This document shows, one piece after another, positions 45,734 through 54,401 of a DNA stretch of 64,000 nt. The notes beneath the pieces were generated by a model. That model did not search any database and was not told the origin of the DNA. It saw nothing but the letters and a program-made list of their open reading frames with translations. Position 1 is the first letter of the stretch. Every line of letters begins with the position of its first letter. Location: positions 62,001 to 126,000 of the forward strand of contig NZ_JACHGU010000001.1 in NCBI RefSeq assembly GCF_014202435.1. The letters are read 5' to 3'. Source of the DNA: Pseudoxanthomonas broegbernensis (GTDB lineage: Bacteria; Pseudomonadota; Gammaproteobacteria; Xanthomonadales; Xanthomonadaceae). A program made the translations under genes and the position numbers.

Positions 45734-46621
45734 ATGGGCGGGCAGGCGCGGTGCGCGCTGGTGTTCGGGGGCAGCGGTCCGATCGGCCGCCGGGTCTGCG
45801 CGCGGCTGGTCGCGCGCGGCTGGCGGGTGACCGCGGTTTCGCGCGCCCCGGGGCTGGCGTCGGCCGGCGTGGAATGGCGGCGGGGGACGTTGCCGGCGGC
45901 GGGGGCCGGCGAGGGCTTCGACGCGATCGTCAGTTGCGGCCCGCTGGATCTTTTTTCGCGGTGGTACGCGGATACGCCGGCCGGCGCGGCGCGGGTGGTC
46001 GCGTTCGGGTCGACCAGCCTGCACGTCAAGCGCGATTCGTCGGACCCGTCCGAGCGCGACGTGGCCGCGCGCCTGGCCGATGCCGAGGCGCGGGTGGCCG
46101 CGGCGGCGCGGGCGCGGGGCGCGGCCGCCACGCTGCTGCGGCCGACCCTGGTGTACGGCGCCGGCGGCGACCGCAGCCTGAGCCGGGTCGCCGCGCTGGC
46201 GCGCCGCCATGGTTTCTTCGTGCTGCCGCACGATGCGCGCGGCCTGCGCCAGCCGGTGCACGTGGACGACCTGGCCGATGCGGCGCTGGCGGCGCTGGAG
46301 CGCCTCGCGGTGGACGTGCGCGCCTACGACCTGCCCGGCGGGGAGGCGCTGGCCTATCGGGAGATGGTGGCGCGGGTGCTCGCCTCGCTGCGTCCGCCGG
46401 TGCGGCTGTGGGTGTTGCCGGGGGCGCTGTTCGGCCTGGCCGCGGCGCTGGCGCGCCGGCTCGGCGCGCACGACGCCGGTGCGGCGGTACTGGCGCGGAT
46501 GCGCGAGGACCTGGCATTCGATGCCGCGCCCGCACGCCGCGACCTGGGCTATGCCCCGCGCGGCTTCCGTCCCGAGGCGGGCATGTTCGAGCCGCCGCAG
46601 GCAGGCTCGACGCCGCGCTGA
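45734..46621 (+). CDS. NAD(P)-binding SDR/epimerase-like protein
   Basis: 295 residues. Rossmann nucleotide-binding loop at the N-terminus (ALVFGGSGPIGRRVCARLVA). FGSTSLHVKRDS and LLRPTLVYGAGGDRSLSRVA resemble the atypical extended SDR group, where the catalytic YxxxK is lost: no Tyr-xxx-Lys is seen. The C-terminal half (QPVHVDDLADAALAALE, YDLPGGEALAYREMVARVLA) matches epimerase-like ubiquinone or sugar enzymes. ATG 45734 has a G-run ahead. Function unknown; a REP element follows the gene. Confidence 0.82.
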   Translation: MGGQARCALVFGGSGPIGRRVCARLVARGWRVTAVSRAPGLASAGVEWRRGTLPAAGAGEGFDAIVSCGPLDLFSRWYADTPAGAARVVAFGSTSLHVKRDSSDPSERDVAARLADAEARVAAAARARGAAATLLRPTLVYGAGGDRSLSRVAALARRHGFFVLPHDARGLRQPVHVDDLADAALAALERLAVDVRAYDLPGGEALAYREMVARVLASLRPPVRLWVLPGALFGLAAALARRLGAHDAGAAVLARMREDLAFDAAPARRDLGYAPRGFRPEAGMFEPPQAGSTPR

Positions 46622-46661
46622 TCGTCGAGGTGCGGCGCTCGCGCCATGCGCACGCCTCGCC

Positions 46662-46690
46662 TGTAGGAGCCGGCTTCGGTTGGCGATCCC
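46662..46690 (+). repeat. REP element, GTAGGAGCCGGCTTC family
   Basis: TGTAGGAGCCGGCTTCGGTT followed by GGCGA; imperfect stem with G-T pairs. Member of the same family as 31756 and 55865. It lies between convergent genes. Confidence 0.65.
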
Positions 46691-46795
46691 TGGCCCGCGC
46701 GATTCGGCGGCATCGGCACGCCAGCCCGCGGTCGCCGGCCGTGCCCGGCGCCTATGGCCGGCCCGGCCGTGCGCGCGGCCGCTTCGCCTGCCGGC

Positions 46796-47275
46796 TCAGT
46801 ACTTCCAACCCATCTGCCGGTAGAACTTGGCCAGCACCCAGGCCGGGCCGATCAGCAGGTAGACCAGGTCGGTGAGGAAGCTGGGCTTGCGGCCCTCGTA
46901 CTTGTGGCCGATGAACTGCGCGATCCAGGCGAGCACGAACACCGCCACCGCCAGCCCCAGCAGCGCCGGCAGGCCCAGGCGGGCCTCCAGCAGCCGGCAC
47001 AGGCAGCCGCAGAAGAAGAACACCGCCAGCATCCCCAGCCCCAGCGGCCGCGACATCCGGTAATAGAACATCCAGGCGAAGAACATCGCCAGCGCCGCCC
47101 ACACCCCCGTCTTCAGCAGGGTGCCGAACACCGGGACGCACCACACCAGGGCCACCACCGACCACAGGATCGCGGGCACCGCGACCACGTGGATGCGCTG
47201 GTTCAGCCGGTTGCGGTGGTCGCTGGAGTAGCTGGCGAAGTAGCGGTCGATCGGACGTTCGGTGACGGCGTGCAT
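46796..47275 (-). CDS. DUF962 (Mpo1/YGL010w-like) membrane protein
   Basis: 159 residues, four membrane helices. The DUF962 fingerprint is clear: YASYSSDHRNRLNQRIHVVAVPA at the N-terminus (with conserved His residues) and QFIGHKYEGRKPSFLTDLVY near the end. The yeast homologue Mpo1 is an Fe-dependent dioxygenase in 2-hydroxy fatty-acid alpha-oxidation, and the conserved His pattern is kept here, so a lipid role is possible but unproven in bacteria. Confidence 0.88.
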   Translation of the reverse strand: MHAVTERPIDRYFASYSSDHRNRLNQRIHVVAVPAILWSVVALVWCVPVFGTLLKTGVWAALAMFFAWMFYYRMSRPLGLGMLAVFFFCGCLCRLLEARLGLPALLGLAVAVFVLAWIAQFIGHKYEGRKPSFLTDLVYLLIGPAWVLAKFYRQMGWKY

Positions 47276-47363
47276 CGGCTTCCCTCCCAGGCGTGCAGGC
47301 GAGCATACCTTCGCCGCCGGCCCCTTGCCCCGGCCGGGGCGCCGCCGCGGGACCGGCCGGCGC

Positions 47364-48317
47364 TCAGTCCAGCGCGATCCCGGCCAGCCTGCGCAGCGCC
47401 TCGGCGTAGCGGGCGCGGGTGCGCTCGATCACTTCCGCCGGCAGCCGCGGGCCGGGGGGCGTCTTGTCCCAGTCCCGGGTCTCCAGCCAGTCGCGCACGA
47501 TCTGCTTGTCGTAGCTGGGCGGGCTGGTGCCGACCCGGTATTCGTCGGCCGGCCAGTAGCGCGAGGAATCGGGGGTGAGCATCTCGTCCATGATGTACAG
47601 GCGGCCGTCGGCGTCGGTGCCGAACTCGAACTTGGTGTCCGCCAGCAGGATGCCGTGCTCGGCCGCATGGGCGGCGGCGTAGCGGTACAGGCGCAGGGTG
47701 GCGTCGCGCACGCGCTCGGCCAGTTCGCCGCCCACCGCGCGCACCATCGCGTCGAAGTCGATGTTCTCGTCGTGGTCGCCCACGGCGGCCTTGGTCGAGG
47801 GGGTGAAGATCGGCTCGGGCAGGCGCTCGGCCTGGCGCAGGCCGTCGGGCAGGGCGATGCCGCTGACCTGGCCGGTGCGCAGGTAGTCCTTCCAGCCGCT
47901 GCCGATGAGGTAGCCGCGGGCGATGGCCTCCACCGGCACCGGGCGCAGCTTGCGGGTCACCACCGCGCGCTTGGCGTACAGCGCCGGGTCCACGCCTTCC
48001 GGCAGCACCGACGCCACGTCGATGCCGGTGAGGTGGTTGGGCATCAGGTGCGCGGTCTTGCCGAACCAGAAGTTGGAGATCTGGCACAGCATCTCGCCCT
48101 TGCCCGGGATCGGGTCCGGCAGGACCACGTCGAACGCGGACAGGCGGTCGGTGGCGACCATCAACAGGTAGCCGTCGGGCGAGACGCCCTCCTGGCCGGC
48201 GGCGGCCAGCGCCGCGTCGGGGATCGCCTCGCGCGGCAGGTCGAACACGTCGCGCACCTTGCCGCGATGGCGCAGCGGCAGGCCGGGGAGGTCGGACTGG
48301 AGCAGGGTGGTGGACAA
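47364..48317 (-). CDS. purC: phosphoribosylaminoimidazole-succinocarboxamide synthase
   Basis: 317 residues, the longer SAICAR synthase form. It joins CAIR and aspartate with ATP in purine synthesis. Motifs: [11 protein letters not shown] (ATP loop), [12 protein letters not shown], the substrate-binding [11 protein letters not shown], and signature LADTKFEFG. The start is TTG 48317: GGAG lies six to seven bases upstream and the protein then begins [18 protein letters not shown] as in relatives; no ATG fits. Divergent from the J-domain gene. Confidence 0.95.
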   Translation of the reverse strand: MSTTLLQSDLPGLPLRHRGKVRDVFDLPREAIPDAALAAAGQEGVSPDGYLLMVATDRLSAFDVVLPDPIPGKGEMLCQISNFWFGKTAHLMPNHLTGIDVASVLPEGVDPALYAKRAVVTRKLRPVPVEAIARGYLIGSGWKDYLRTGQVSGIALPDGLRQAERLPEPIFTPSTKAAVGDHDENIDFDAMVRAVGGELAERVRDATLRLYRYAAAHAAEHGILLADTKFEFGTDADGRLYIMDEMLTPDSSRYWPADEYRVGTSPPSYDKQIVRDWLETRDWDKTPPGPRLPAEVIERTRARYAEALRRLAGIALD

Positions 48318-48452
48318 CGCAGTCTCCGGTGCAGGGCGGGGAACGTCCCGGCCCGCGCCAGACGGTGCGTCGTGCGGCGGCCGGTCGCACAGTGTACGGC
48401 GAGCGGGGGCGGCTGTGACGTAGAATCGGACGCTCCGCACGCTGCCCGCCGA

Positions 48453-48788
48453 ATGAACCGCTGGTACGGAAAACTCCTGGGCCTGATCGCAGGCGCGCTG
48501 CTGTTCCGCCCCAACCCGCTGTTCGGCGCGGTGGTCGGCCTGCTGGTGGGCCATGCCTTCGACAGCGACTGGTTCGGCCTGCGCCGCCACGGCGACCCCT
48601 GGGCGGAGCTGGGCGTGGACGCCGACGCCAGCGACGAGGAGATCGAGCAGGCTTATCGCCGGCTGATCTCGCAGTACCACCCGGACAAGGTGGCCGGCGC
48701 CGCGCCGGAACTGCGCGCCCAGGCCGAGCAGCGCTCCCGCGCGATCAACGCCGCCTACGGCCGCATCCGCCGCCTGCGCGGGCGCTGA
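48453..48788 (+). CDS. small membrane-anchored J-domain protein
   Basis: 111 residues. A short N-terminal hydrophobic segment ([20 protein letters not shown]) anchors it; residues 45-111 form a J domain with the essential HPD (SQYHPDKV) and helix 1 [17 protein letters not shown]. It resembles the ends of DjlA without its middle. It would stimulate DnaK at the membrane. Between purC and rpe; 31 bases separate it from rpe. Confidence 0.85.
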   Translation: MNRWYGKLLGLIAGALLFRPNPLFGAVVGLLVGHAFDSDWFGLRRHGDPWAELGVDADASDEEIEQAYRRLISQYHPDKVAGAAPELRAQAEQRSRAINAAYGRIRRLRGR

Positions 48789-48819
48789 GCCCCTTCCTTC
48801 CCCCTCCCGCGAGCCGAGC

Positions 48820-49506
48820 ATGCAGCCCACCGTCATCGCACCGTCCATCCTCTCGGCCGACTTCGCCCGCCTGGGCGAGGAAGTGGACGCGGTGCTGGCC
48901 GCCGGCGCCGACTGGGTCCATTTCGACGTGATGGACAACCACTACGTGCCCAACCTGACCATCGGCCCGATGGTCTGCCAGGCGCTGCGCAAGCATGGCG
49001 TCAGCGCGCCGATCGACGTGCACCTGATGGTCGAGCCGGTGGACCGCCTGGTCCCGGACTTCGCCCAGGCCGGCGCCAGCCTGATCAGCTTCCACCCCGA
49101 GGCCAGCCGCCACGTCCACCGCACCGTGCAGTTGATCAAGTCGCACGGCTGCCAGGCCGGCCTGGCGCTCAACCCGGCCACCCCGGTGGAGGCGCTGGAC
49201 TGGGTGCTGGAGGAACTGGACCTGGTGCTGCTGATGTCGGTCAACCCCGGCTTCGGCGGCCAGGCCTTCATCCCCTCGGCGCTGGACAAGCTGCGCGCGG
49301 TGCGGGCCATGATCGACAGGACCGGCCGGCCGATCCGGCTGGAGATCGACGGCGGGGTCAAGGCCGACAACATCGCCGACATCGCCGCCGCCGGCGCGGA
49401 CACCTTCGTGGCCGGCTCGGCGATCTTCAACGAGCCGCGGACCCGCGAGCACTACGCGGACGTGGTCGGGAAGATGAAGGCGGCGGTGGCCGCCGTGCGC
49501 GGCTGA
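48820..49506 (+). CDS. rpe: ribulose-phosphate 3-epimerase
   Basis: 228 residues, TIM barrel. Interconverts ribulose-5-P and xylulose-5-P in the pentose phosphate pathway. Catalytic and metal residues are in [13 protein letters not shown] (Ser, Asp), [19 protein letters not shown] (His/Asp), [13 protein letters not shown] (His) and [12 protein letters not shown] (Asp). Full length. Upstream of trpE, an arrangement common in proteobacteria, where rpe-gph-trpE clusters occur; gph is absent here. Confidence 0.96.
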   Translation: MQPTVIAPSILSADFARLGEEVDAVLAAGADWVHFDVMDNHYVPNLTIGPMVCQALRKHGVSAPIDVHLMVEPVDRLVPDFAQAGASLISFHPEASRHVHRTVQLIKSHGCQAGLALNPATPVEALDWVLEELDLVLLMSVNPGFGGQAFIPSALDKLRAVRAMIDRTGRPIRLEIDGGVKADNIADIAAAGADTFVAGSAIFNEPRTREHYADVVGKMKAAVAAVRG

Positions 49507-49852
49507 GCCCGTGCCGGCCGGCGGCGCTTGCGCGCGCCGCCGGCCCCGCGAGAAACGGGAGGCAATCCCGCCTCCGCCCGTCGTCCCTGCTATGGCCTCC
49601 CATGCTGCGGGCCATCGGTGACAGGACGATGACCGCGCGCGGCCCCGCCGTCCGCCATCGCGCGGTTCCCGCGCCCGGCCTTTCCGGCGGCGGCCGGCCG
49701 GGCCGGCTGCGCAATGGGCGCCAATGCGGTTAAAGTTGGCGCCATGTTCGGCCAGACGATCAGGCTTCCCCGTTCTTCCGCGCGCCCGTGCTGGCGATGG
49801 CGGCCCCTTGCCGTCGTTTGCCATGCCCCGTTCCGCCGGAAGGAAGCCCGTC
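49507..49852. other. rpe-trpE intergenic region
   Basis: 346 bases. It holds the 27-base dyad at 49717-49743 and an open reading frame from ATG 49744 with two Trp codons (CWRW) that runs into trpE but has no ribosome site. No intrinsic terminator for rpe and no clear -35/-10 pair were found. Confidence 0.45.
49717..49743. promoter_or_regulatory. perfect inverted repeat upstream of trpE
   Basis: GGCGCCAA (49717-49724) and TTGGCGCC (49736-49743) enclose TGCGGTTAAAG. The only AT-rich spot in the gap is this loop. It could be an operator or an RNA hairpin in the trpE leader; no known TrpR operator pattern (CTAG core) is seen. Confidence 0.45.
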
Positions 49853-51340
49853 TTGATCACGCCCGAACAGTTCCAGCGCCACGCCGCTGAACACCGCGAC
49901 CGCGCCCGCCACGCCCGCGTCCCCGTCGTCCGCGAGGTGCTGTCCGACCTGGACACGCCGCTGTCGGTCTACCTGAAGCTGGCCGACGCCCCGCACACCT
50001 ACCTGCTCGAATCGGTCGAGGGCGGCGAGCGCTTCGGCCGCTATTCCATCATCGGCCTGCCGGCCAAGCGCACGGTGGCCTTCCGCGGCCACGCCATGGA
50101 GCTGCGCGAGGACGGCCAGGTGGTGGAGACGCGCCAGGTCGAGGACCCCTTCGCCGAGGTCGAGGCCCTGCGCGCGTCCTACGCGGTGCCCAGGCTGGAA
50201 GGCCTGCCCGGCTTCACCGGCGGCCTGGTCGGCTGGTTCGGCTTCGAGTGCATCGGCTACATCGAGCCGCGCCTGGCCGGCGAGGACAAGCCCGACGAAC
50301 TCGGCACCCCGGACATCTACCTGATGCTGTCCGAAGAACTGGCGGTGTTCGACAACCTCAAGGGCCGGCTGTACCTCATCGTCCACGCCGACCCGCGCGA
50401 GCCCGGCGCCTGGGACCGCGCCCAGTTGCGCCTGGACGCGCTGACCGACAAGCTGCGCTGCCCCGGCAGCTACCCGCCGCCGCTGAGCCGCAACGTGCTG
50501 GACGAGAGCCACTTCGTCTCCGGCTTCACCCGCGAGGGCTTCATCGACGCGGTCGAGCGGTCCAAGGAGTACATCCGCTCCGGCGACGTGTTCCAGGTGG
50601 TGCTCAGCCAGCGCCTGAGCGTGCCGTTCAACGCGCGCCCGGTGGACGTGTACCGCGCCCTGCGCGCGCTCAATCCCTCGCCGTACATGTATTTCCTGGA
50701 CACCGGCCAGGTGCAGGTGGTGGGTTCCTCGCCGGAGATCCTGGTGCGCCAGCAGGCCGGCGAGGTGACGGTGCGCCCGATCGCCGGCACCCGCCCGCGC
50801 GGCGCCACCCCGGCCGAGGACCAGGCGCTGGAGCAGGACCTGCTGGCCGACCCGAAGGAGCTGGCCGAGCACGTGATGCTGATCGACCTGGGCCGCAACG
50901 ACGTCGGCCGGGTCTCGGAGGCCGGCAGCGTCGAGCTGGGCGAGCGCTTCGTGATCGAGCGCTACAGCCATGTCATGCACATCGTCAGCGAGGTCACCGG
51001 CACGCTGCTGCCCGGGCTGAGCTACGCCGACGTGCTGCGCGCCACCTTCCCGGCCGGCACCGTCAGTGGCGCGCCGAAGATCCGCGCGCTGGAAGTGATC
51101 CGCGAGCTGGAGCCGATCAAGCGCAACGTCTACGCCGGCAGCATCGGCTACATCGGCTGGCACGGCGACGCCGACACCGCCATCGCCATCCGCACCGCCG
51201 TCATCAAGGACGGCCGCCTGCACGTGCAGGCCGGCGCCGGCATCGTCTACGACTCGGACCCGCAGAAGGAGTGGGACGAGACCATGAACAAGGGCCGCGC
51301 GCTGTTCCGCGCGGTGGCGCAGGCGGCCAAGGGGCTGTGA
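49853..51340 (+). CDS. trpE: anthranilate synthase component I
   Basis: 495 residues from TTG 49853, chosen because AAGGAAG lies six to seven bases upstream and relatives start LITPEQFQRH; ATG 49823 is the alternative. It makes anthranilate from chorismate using ammonia supplied by TrpG. Chorismate-binding motifs: PSPYMYFLDTG, VRPIAGTRPRGATPAEDQAL, LIDLGRNDVGRVS, TFPAGTVSGAPKIRA, and HVQAGAGIVYDSDP. The N-terminal Trp feedback site (LLESVEGGERFGRYS) is intact. Four bases separate it from an exported-protein gene that sits before trpG. Confidence 0.96.
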   Translation: MITPEQFQRHAAEHRDRARHARVPVVREVLSDLDTPLSVYLKLADAPHTYLLESVEGGERFGRYSIIGLPAKRTVAFRGHAMELREDGQVVETRQVEDPFAEVEALRASYAVPRLEGLPGFTGGLVGWFGFECIGYIEPRLAGEDKPDELGTPDIYLMLSEELAVFDNLKGRLYLIVHADPREPGAWDRAQLRLDALTDKLRCPGSYPPPLSRNVLDESHFVSGFTREGFIDAVERSKEYIRSGDVFQVVLSQRLSVPFNARPVDVYRALRALNPSPYMYFLDTGQVQVVGSSPEILVRQQAGEVTVRPIAGTRPRGATPAEDQALEQDLLADPKELAEHVMLIDLGRNDVGRVSEAGSVELGERFVIERYSHVMHIVSEVTGTLLPGLSYADVLRATFPAGTVSGAPKIRALEVIRELEPIKRNVYAGSIGYIGWHGDADTAIAIRTAVIKDGRLHVQAGAGIVYDSDPQKEWDETMNKGRALFRAVAQAAKGL

Positions 51341-51344
51341 CCGG

Positions 51345-52139
51345 ATGGACGGGAAGATCGTGACCAGGGGCGGGATGGCGGGATGGATGGCGCGCTGCCT
51401 GCTGGCGGCATGCGTGGTGCCGGCGGCGTGGGCGGACGAGGCCGCGCAGGTCCACCTGCGCGGCGAGACGATCGTGTACCGGGGCGACCTGTCGGACGAG
51501 GCCAACGCGCGGGTCCGCGCGCTGCTGGACGGCGGCCACGCCATCCGGTGGCTGGAGATCACCTCCGGCGGCGGCGACATCGCGCTGGGCATGGACCTGG
51601 GCGAGCTGGTGCGCGACCACGCGCTGGGCGTGGCGGTGCGCGACTACTGCGCGTCCTCCTGCGCCAACTACGTGTTCCCGGCCGGCAAGCGCAAGCGGCT
51701 TCCCGCCGATTCGGTGGTGGTCTGGCATGGCTCGGCGATCCAGGCCGGGATCGACGACATCGCCACGATGGATTTCTCGCAGGTCGAGCGGCAGATGGGG
51801 CGCGCGCTCGGCGACGAAGAGAAGGCGGCGCTGGCGGCGCAGGCCGGGCTGTCCGCGCACTTCGACGGCCTCAGGCAGCGGCAGGAGGCGTTCTACGCGG
51901 CCATCGGCGTGGACCCGCGGGTGACGGTCTTCGGCCAGGACGTGGGCTGCGACTGCGAATGGACGGTGCCGGTGGAGGACATGCGGCGCTTCGGCATCGA
52001 CGCGGTGGAGGCGCCGGACGGCTATGGCGCGCACCTGCGGCCCAAGGGCCGGGCGGTGGCGCTGCTGCGGCTGGAGGATTATCCCGATTACGCGGCCGGC
52101 GCCGGTACGCCGCGCCCGCACGCGGCGGCGGGGGAGTAG
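51345..52139 (+). CDS. exported ClpP/crotonase-fold-like protein (COG3904-like)
   Basis: 264 residues with a signal sequence ([16 protein letters not shown]). The order of elements is that of periplasmic ClpP-fold proteins: [52 protein letters not shown] with a Ser-containing SSC loop, then VVWHGSAIQ. Known relatives are of unknown function. It is inserted between trpE (4-base gap) and trpG (4-base gap), within one transcription unit, although tryptophan synthesis needs no exported protein. Catalytic activity is not proven by the motifs. Confidence 0.75.
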   Translation: MDGKIVTRGGMAGWMARCLLAACVVPAAWADEAAQVHLRGETIVYRGDLSDEANARVRALLDGGHAIRWLEITSGGGDIALGMDLGELVRDHALGVAVRDYCASSCANYVFPAGKRKRLPADSVVVWHGSAIQAGIDDIATMDFSQVERQMGRALGDEEKAALAAQAGLSAHFDGLRQRQEAFYAAIGVDPRVTVFGQDVGCDCEWTVPVEDMRRFGIDAVEAPDGYGAHLRPKGRAVALLRLEDYPDYAAGAGTPRPHAAAGE

Positions 52140-52143
52140 AGCC

Positions 52144-52722
52144 ATGCTTTTGATGATCGACAACTACGACAGCTTCACCTTCAACCTCGTGCAGTACCTG
52201 CAGACGCTGGGCGCGGAGGTGGAGGTGGTGCGCAACGATGCGATGACGGTGGAGCAGATCGGCAGGCTTGCGCCCGAGCGGATCGTCATCTCGCCCGGCC
52301 CGTGCACGCCCAACGAGGCGGGCGTGTCGCTGGAGGTGATCCGCAGGCTGGGGCCGGGCACGCCGATTCTGGGCGTGTGCCTGGGCCACCAGAGCATCGG
52401 CCAGGCCTATGGCGGCAAGGTGGTCCGCGCGGACAACATCATGCACGGCAAGACCTCGGCGATCCGGCACGGGGGCAAGGGCGTGTTCGCCGGCCTGGCG
52501 GACGGCTACCAGGCCACCCGCTACCACTCGCTGGTGGTCGAGCGCGGCTCGCTGCCCGCCGAGCTGGAGATCACCGCCTGGACCGAGAACCCGGACGGTT
52601 CGTTCGAGGAGATCATGGGCCTGCGCCACCGCGAGCACCCGGTGGAGGGGGTGCAGTTCCATCCCGAGTCCATCCTCACCGAACACGGCCACGCGCTGCT
52701 GAAGAATTTCCTGGAGCGCTGA
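52144..52722 (+). CDS. trpG: anthranilate synthase component II (glutamine amidotransferase)
   Basis: 192 residues. Class I glutaminase with triad Cys79 ([12 protein letters not shown]), His173 and Glu175 ([12 protein letters not shown]). N-terminus [18 protein letters not shown] and [13 protein letters not shown] are typical. It feeds ammonia to TrpE. GGGGGAG seven bases ahead of ATG 52144. It may also serve PabB (folate), as in bacteria with one amphibolic TrpG/PabA. trpD and trpC are not downstream; the next gene is on the other strand. Confidence 0.95.
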   Translation: MLLMIDNYDSFTFNLVQYLQTLGAEVEVVRNDAMTVEQIGRLAPERIVISPGPCTPNEAGVSLEVIRRLGPGTPILGVCLGHQSIGQAYGGKVVRADNIMHGKTSAIRHGGKGVFAGLADGYQATRYHSLVVERGSLPAELEITAWTENPDGSFEEIMGLRHREHPVEGVQFHPESILTEHGHALLKNFLER

Positions 52723-52798
52723 AGGCGCGATCCCCGGTCGTCCCGCGTCGCGGCGCTCCGCGGCGGGAGGGCGTGCCGGGCCCGACGCCCCGTGTCCG

Positions 52799-53413
52799 TC
52801 AGCCCGCGATAGGGCGCACCCGCACCACCGCCGGGTCGTCCGCGTGGTCCAGCAGCAGGCGCCGCACCCGCGCCTGCCAGGCTTCGCCGAAGCGGCGGCG
52901 CTGCATGGCGTCGGCGCCGCCCTGCATCACCGCGGCCAGCAGGATGCGCTGTTCCGGGTCGGCGGGCACCGGCGAGGCGTCCAGTTCCACCTCCACCGTG
53001 GCCCCGGTATCGAGCCGGCGCAGGCGCAGCGCGCCGGCCCGCGCATCGCCGTAGCGCAGCAGGGCGTTGCGCGCGTGGCGCCCGCCCAGGCCCTTGAAGC
53101 CGCCCGCGCCGGCCGCGCCGGTGACCAGGGTCAGCACCTGGCCGACGACGCCGGCCACGCCCGCGTCCTCGGCCTCGGGCAGGCTCACCGCCACCCCGCC
53201 ACGCTCGGGCAGGTCCTGGCCGTACAGCGCGCGCAGGCCGGCGCGGGCGCACAGCCAGGCGCCGGCCACGGTGGGGCAGGAGTGGCCGGCCAGGCGCACG
53301 GCATCGGCGTAGCGGTATTCGACGATGCCGTCCGGCGCGGCGCCGAGCAGTTCGGCCAGCCCGTCGCGCAGGCGCAGCACCGGCGCCTGGTCGAAGAATG
53401 CGGGGAAGGCCAT
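52799..53413 (-). CDS. FmdE-domain protein
   Basis: 204 residues. The start MAFPAFFDQAPVL leads to YADAVRLAGHSCPTVAGAWL, the FmdE (formylmethanofuran dehydrogenase subunit E-like) GHxCPxxxxG motif with His/Cys likely to bind metal. No methanogen pathway is present, so the name only tells the fold. It lies three bases after the DUF2249 gene in the same operon. Such pairs are seen near nitrogen-oxide and heme-copper oxidase loci; here a possible Anr/Dnr box lies upstream. Confidence 0.82.
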   Translation of the reverse strand: MAFPAFFDQAPVLRLRDGLAELLGAAPDGIVEYRYADAVRLAGHSCPTVAGAWLCARAGLRALYGQDLPERGGVAVSLPEAEDAGVAGVVGQVLTLVTGAAGAGGFKGLGGRHARNALLRYGDARAGALRLRRLDTGATVEVELDASPVPADPEQRILLAAVMQGGADAMQRRRFGEAWQARVRRLLLDHADDPAVVRVRPIAG

Positions 53414-53416
53414 GGC

Positions 53417-53674
53417 TCAGGCCCGCACCACGAAGTCGATCACGATGGCGCCCTGCTGGCGCTGTCGGTACAGGATCTCGATGCGGTCGCCGAAGCGCTC
53501 GCTCAGTTGGGCCAGCAACGGCAGCGGGTCGTGGTCGTTGACGAAGCGCATCGCCTCGCCCGGCTCCAGCGCGCCCAGCGCGCCGAAGATGGCCGAATGG
53601 CGGAAGCGCCGGGCGATGCCGCGGGCGTCGAAGGGGTGGGCGGTGTAGTCGGGTGCGGCGGTGGAATCGCTCAC
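53417..53674 (-). CDS. DUF2249 protein
   Basis: 85 residues from GTG 53674, with GGAG six bases upstream. The domain pattern HPFDARGIARRFRHSAIFGA, LEPGEAMRFVNDHDPLPLLAQL and a C-terminal beta strand fits DUF2249, a sulfur-carrier (SirA-like) fold family found with hemerythrins and NO-related genes. First gene of a two-gene operon with the FmdE-domain gene. Confidence 0.85.
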   Translation of the reverse strand: MSDSTAAPDYTAHPFDARGIARRFRHSAIFGALGALEPGEAMRFVNDHDPLPLLAQLSERFGDRIEILYRQRQQGAIVIDFVVRA

Positions 53675-53730
53675 GGCGGTCTCCTGGTGGAAGGAGCGTC
53701 CAGCCTGCGGCCGCGCCGGCGCGGCGGCCC

Positions 53731-53742
53731 TGATCCAGGTCA
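53731..53742 (-). promoter_or_regulatory. possible Anr/Dnr (FNR-type) box
   Basis: TGACCTGGATCA on the minus strand (TGATCCAGGTCA on plus), close to the FNR-family site TTGAY-NNNN-RTCAA but with weaker outer T/A pairs. It lies 57 bases before the DUF2249 start, near the position expected for activation. Confidence 0.45.
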
Positions 53743-53811
53743 TGTCGGCCGCAGTCGGCCCGGGTCCGGCGGGGCCGCGGGACACCCGGCGCGCGCGTCC
53801 GGCGGATGCGC

Positions 53812-54195
53812 TCAGCGGTACACCAGCCGCCGCATGAGGAAGAAGTTGGCCAGGGCCAGCCCGCCCTCGACCACCGGCTTGGCCAGCCAGGCCCAGCGCA
53901 GGCCCAGCCGCGCTTCCACCAGGCTCACCAGCAGCGTGCTCAGCGCGGTCATCGCCAGCCACAGCAGCCAGAAGCGGACGAAGCGGCGCCAGCCCAGGCG
54001 GCAGCCTTCGTCGCCGGCGAAGGTGTAGCGGCCATTGAGCCAGAAACCCAGCATCGCCCCGCCGCTGCGGCCGAGCACGTTGGCCGGGGCGGCGGGCATG
54101 CCGGCCGCGGTCGCCGCCACGAACACCGCCCAGTCCAGCAGCAGTTGCAGCAGGCCGAATGCGAGGTACTGGCTGCCCTGGCGAAGGAGCGGCAT
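53812..54195 (-). CDS. GtrA-family membrane protein
   Basis: 127 residues, four membrane helices. Family features: QYLAFGLLQLLLDWAVFVAA, GGAMLGFWLNGRYTFAG, and the terminal NFFLMRRLVYR. GtrA-like proteins flip lipid-linked glycosyl units, usually with a bactoprenol glucosyltransferase, which is not adjacent here. Independent gene between the DUF2249 promoter and glmU. Confidence 0.88.
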   Translation of the reverse strand: MPLLRQGSQYLAFGLLQLLLDWAVFVAATAAGMPAAPANVLGRSGGAMLGFWLNGRYTFAGDEGCRLGWRRFVRFWLLWLAMTALSTLLVSLVEARLGLRWAWLAKPVVEGGLALANFFLMRRLVYR

Positions 54196-54401
54196 GGAGA
54201 TGGGGTCCTGGTGGGCGGGTCGGGGGCCGGTGCGCTGCGCAGTCTAAACCCGCGGCCATCGCCGTCCCGCGGAGGCGGCCGTGCCCGTCGGTGAAGGCTG
54301 CGGTTGCGGACCGGCATGCCGCCCGGCGCGCGCGTCACTGCCGCCTTGCGGCGGCCGTATAGAATCCGGGGCTGGCGCACACCGTCCAGGAAGCGGATCG
54401 C

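Noticed and set aside
49744-49887. Possible trp leader peptide (48 codons, two Trp codons in CWRW)
   Set aside because: No ribosome site, only two separated Trp codons, it overlaps the trpE start, and no terminator/antiterminator pair was found.
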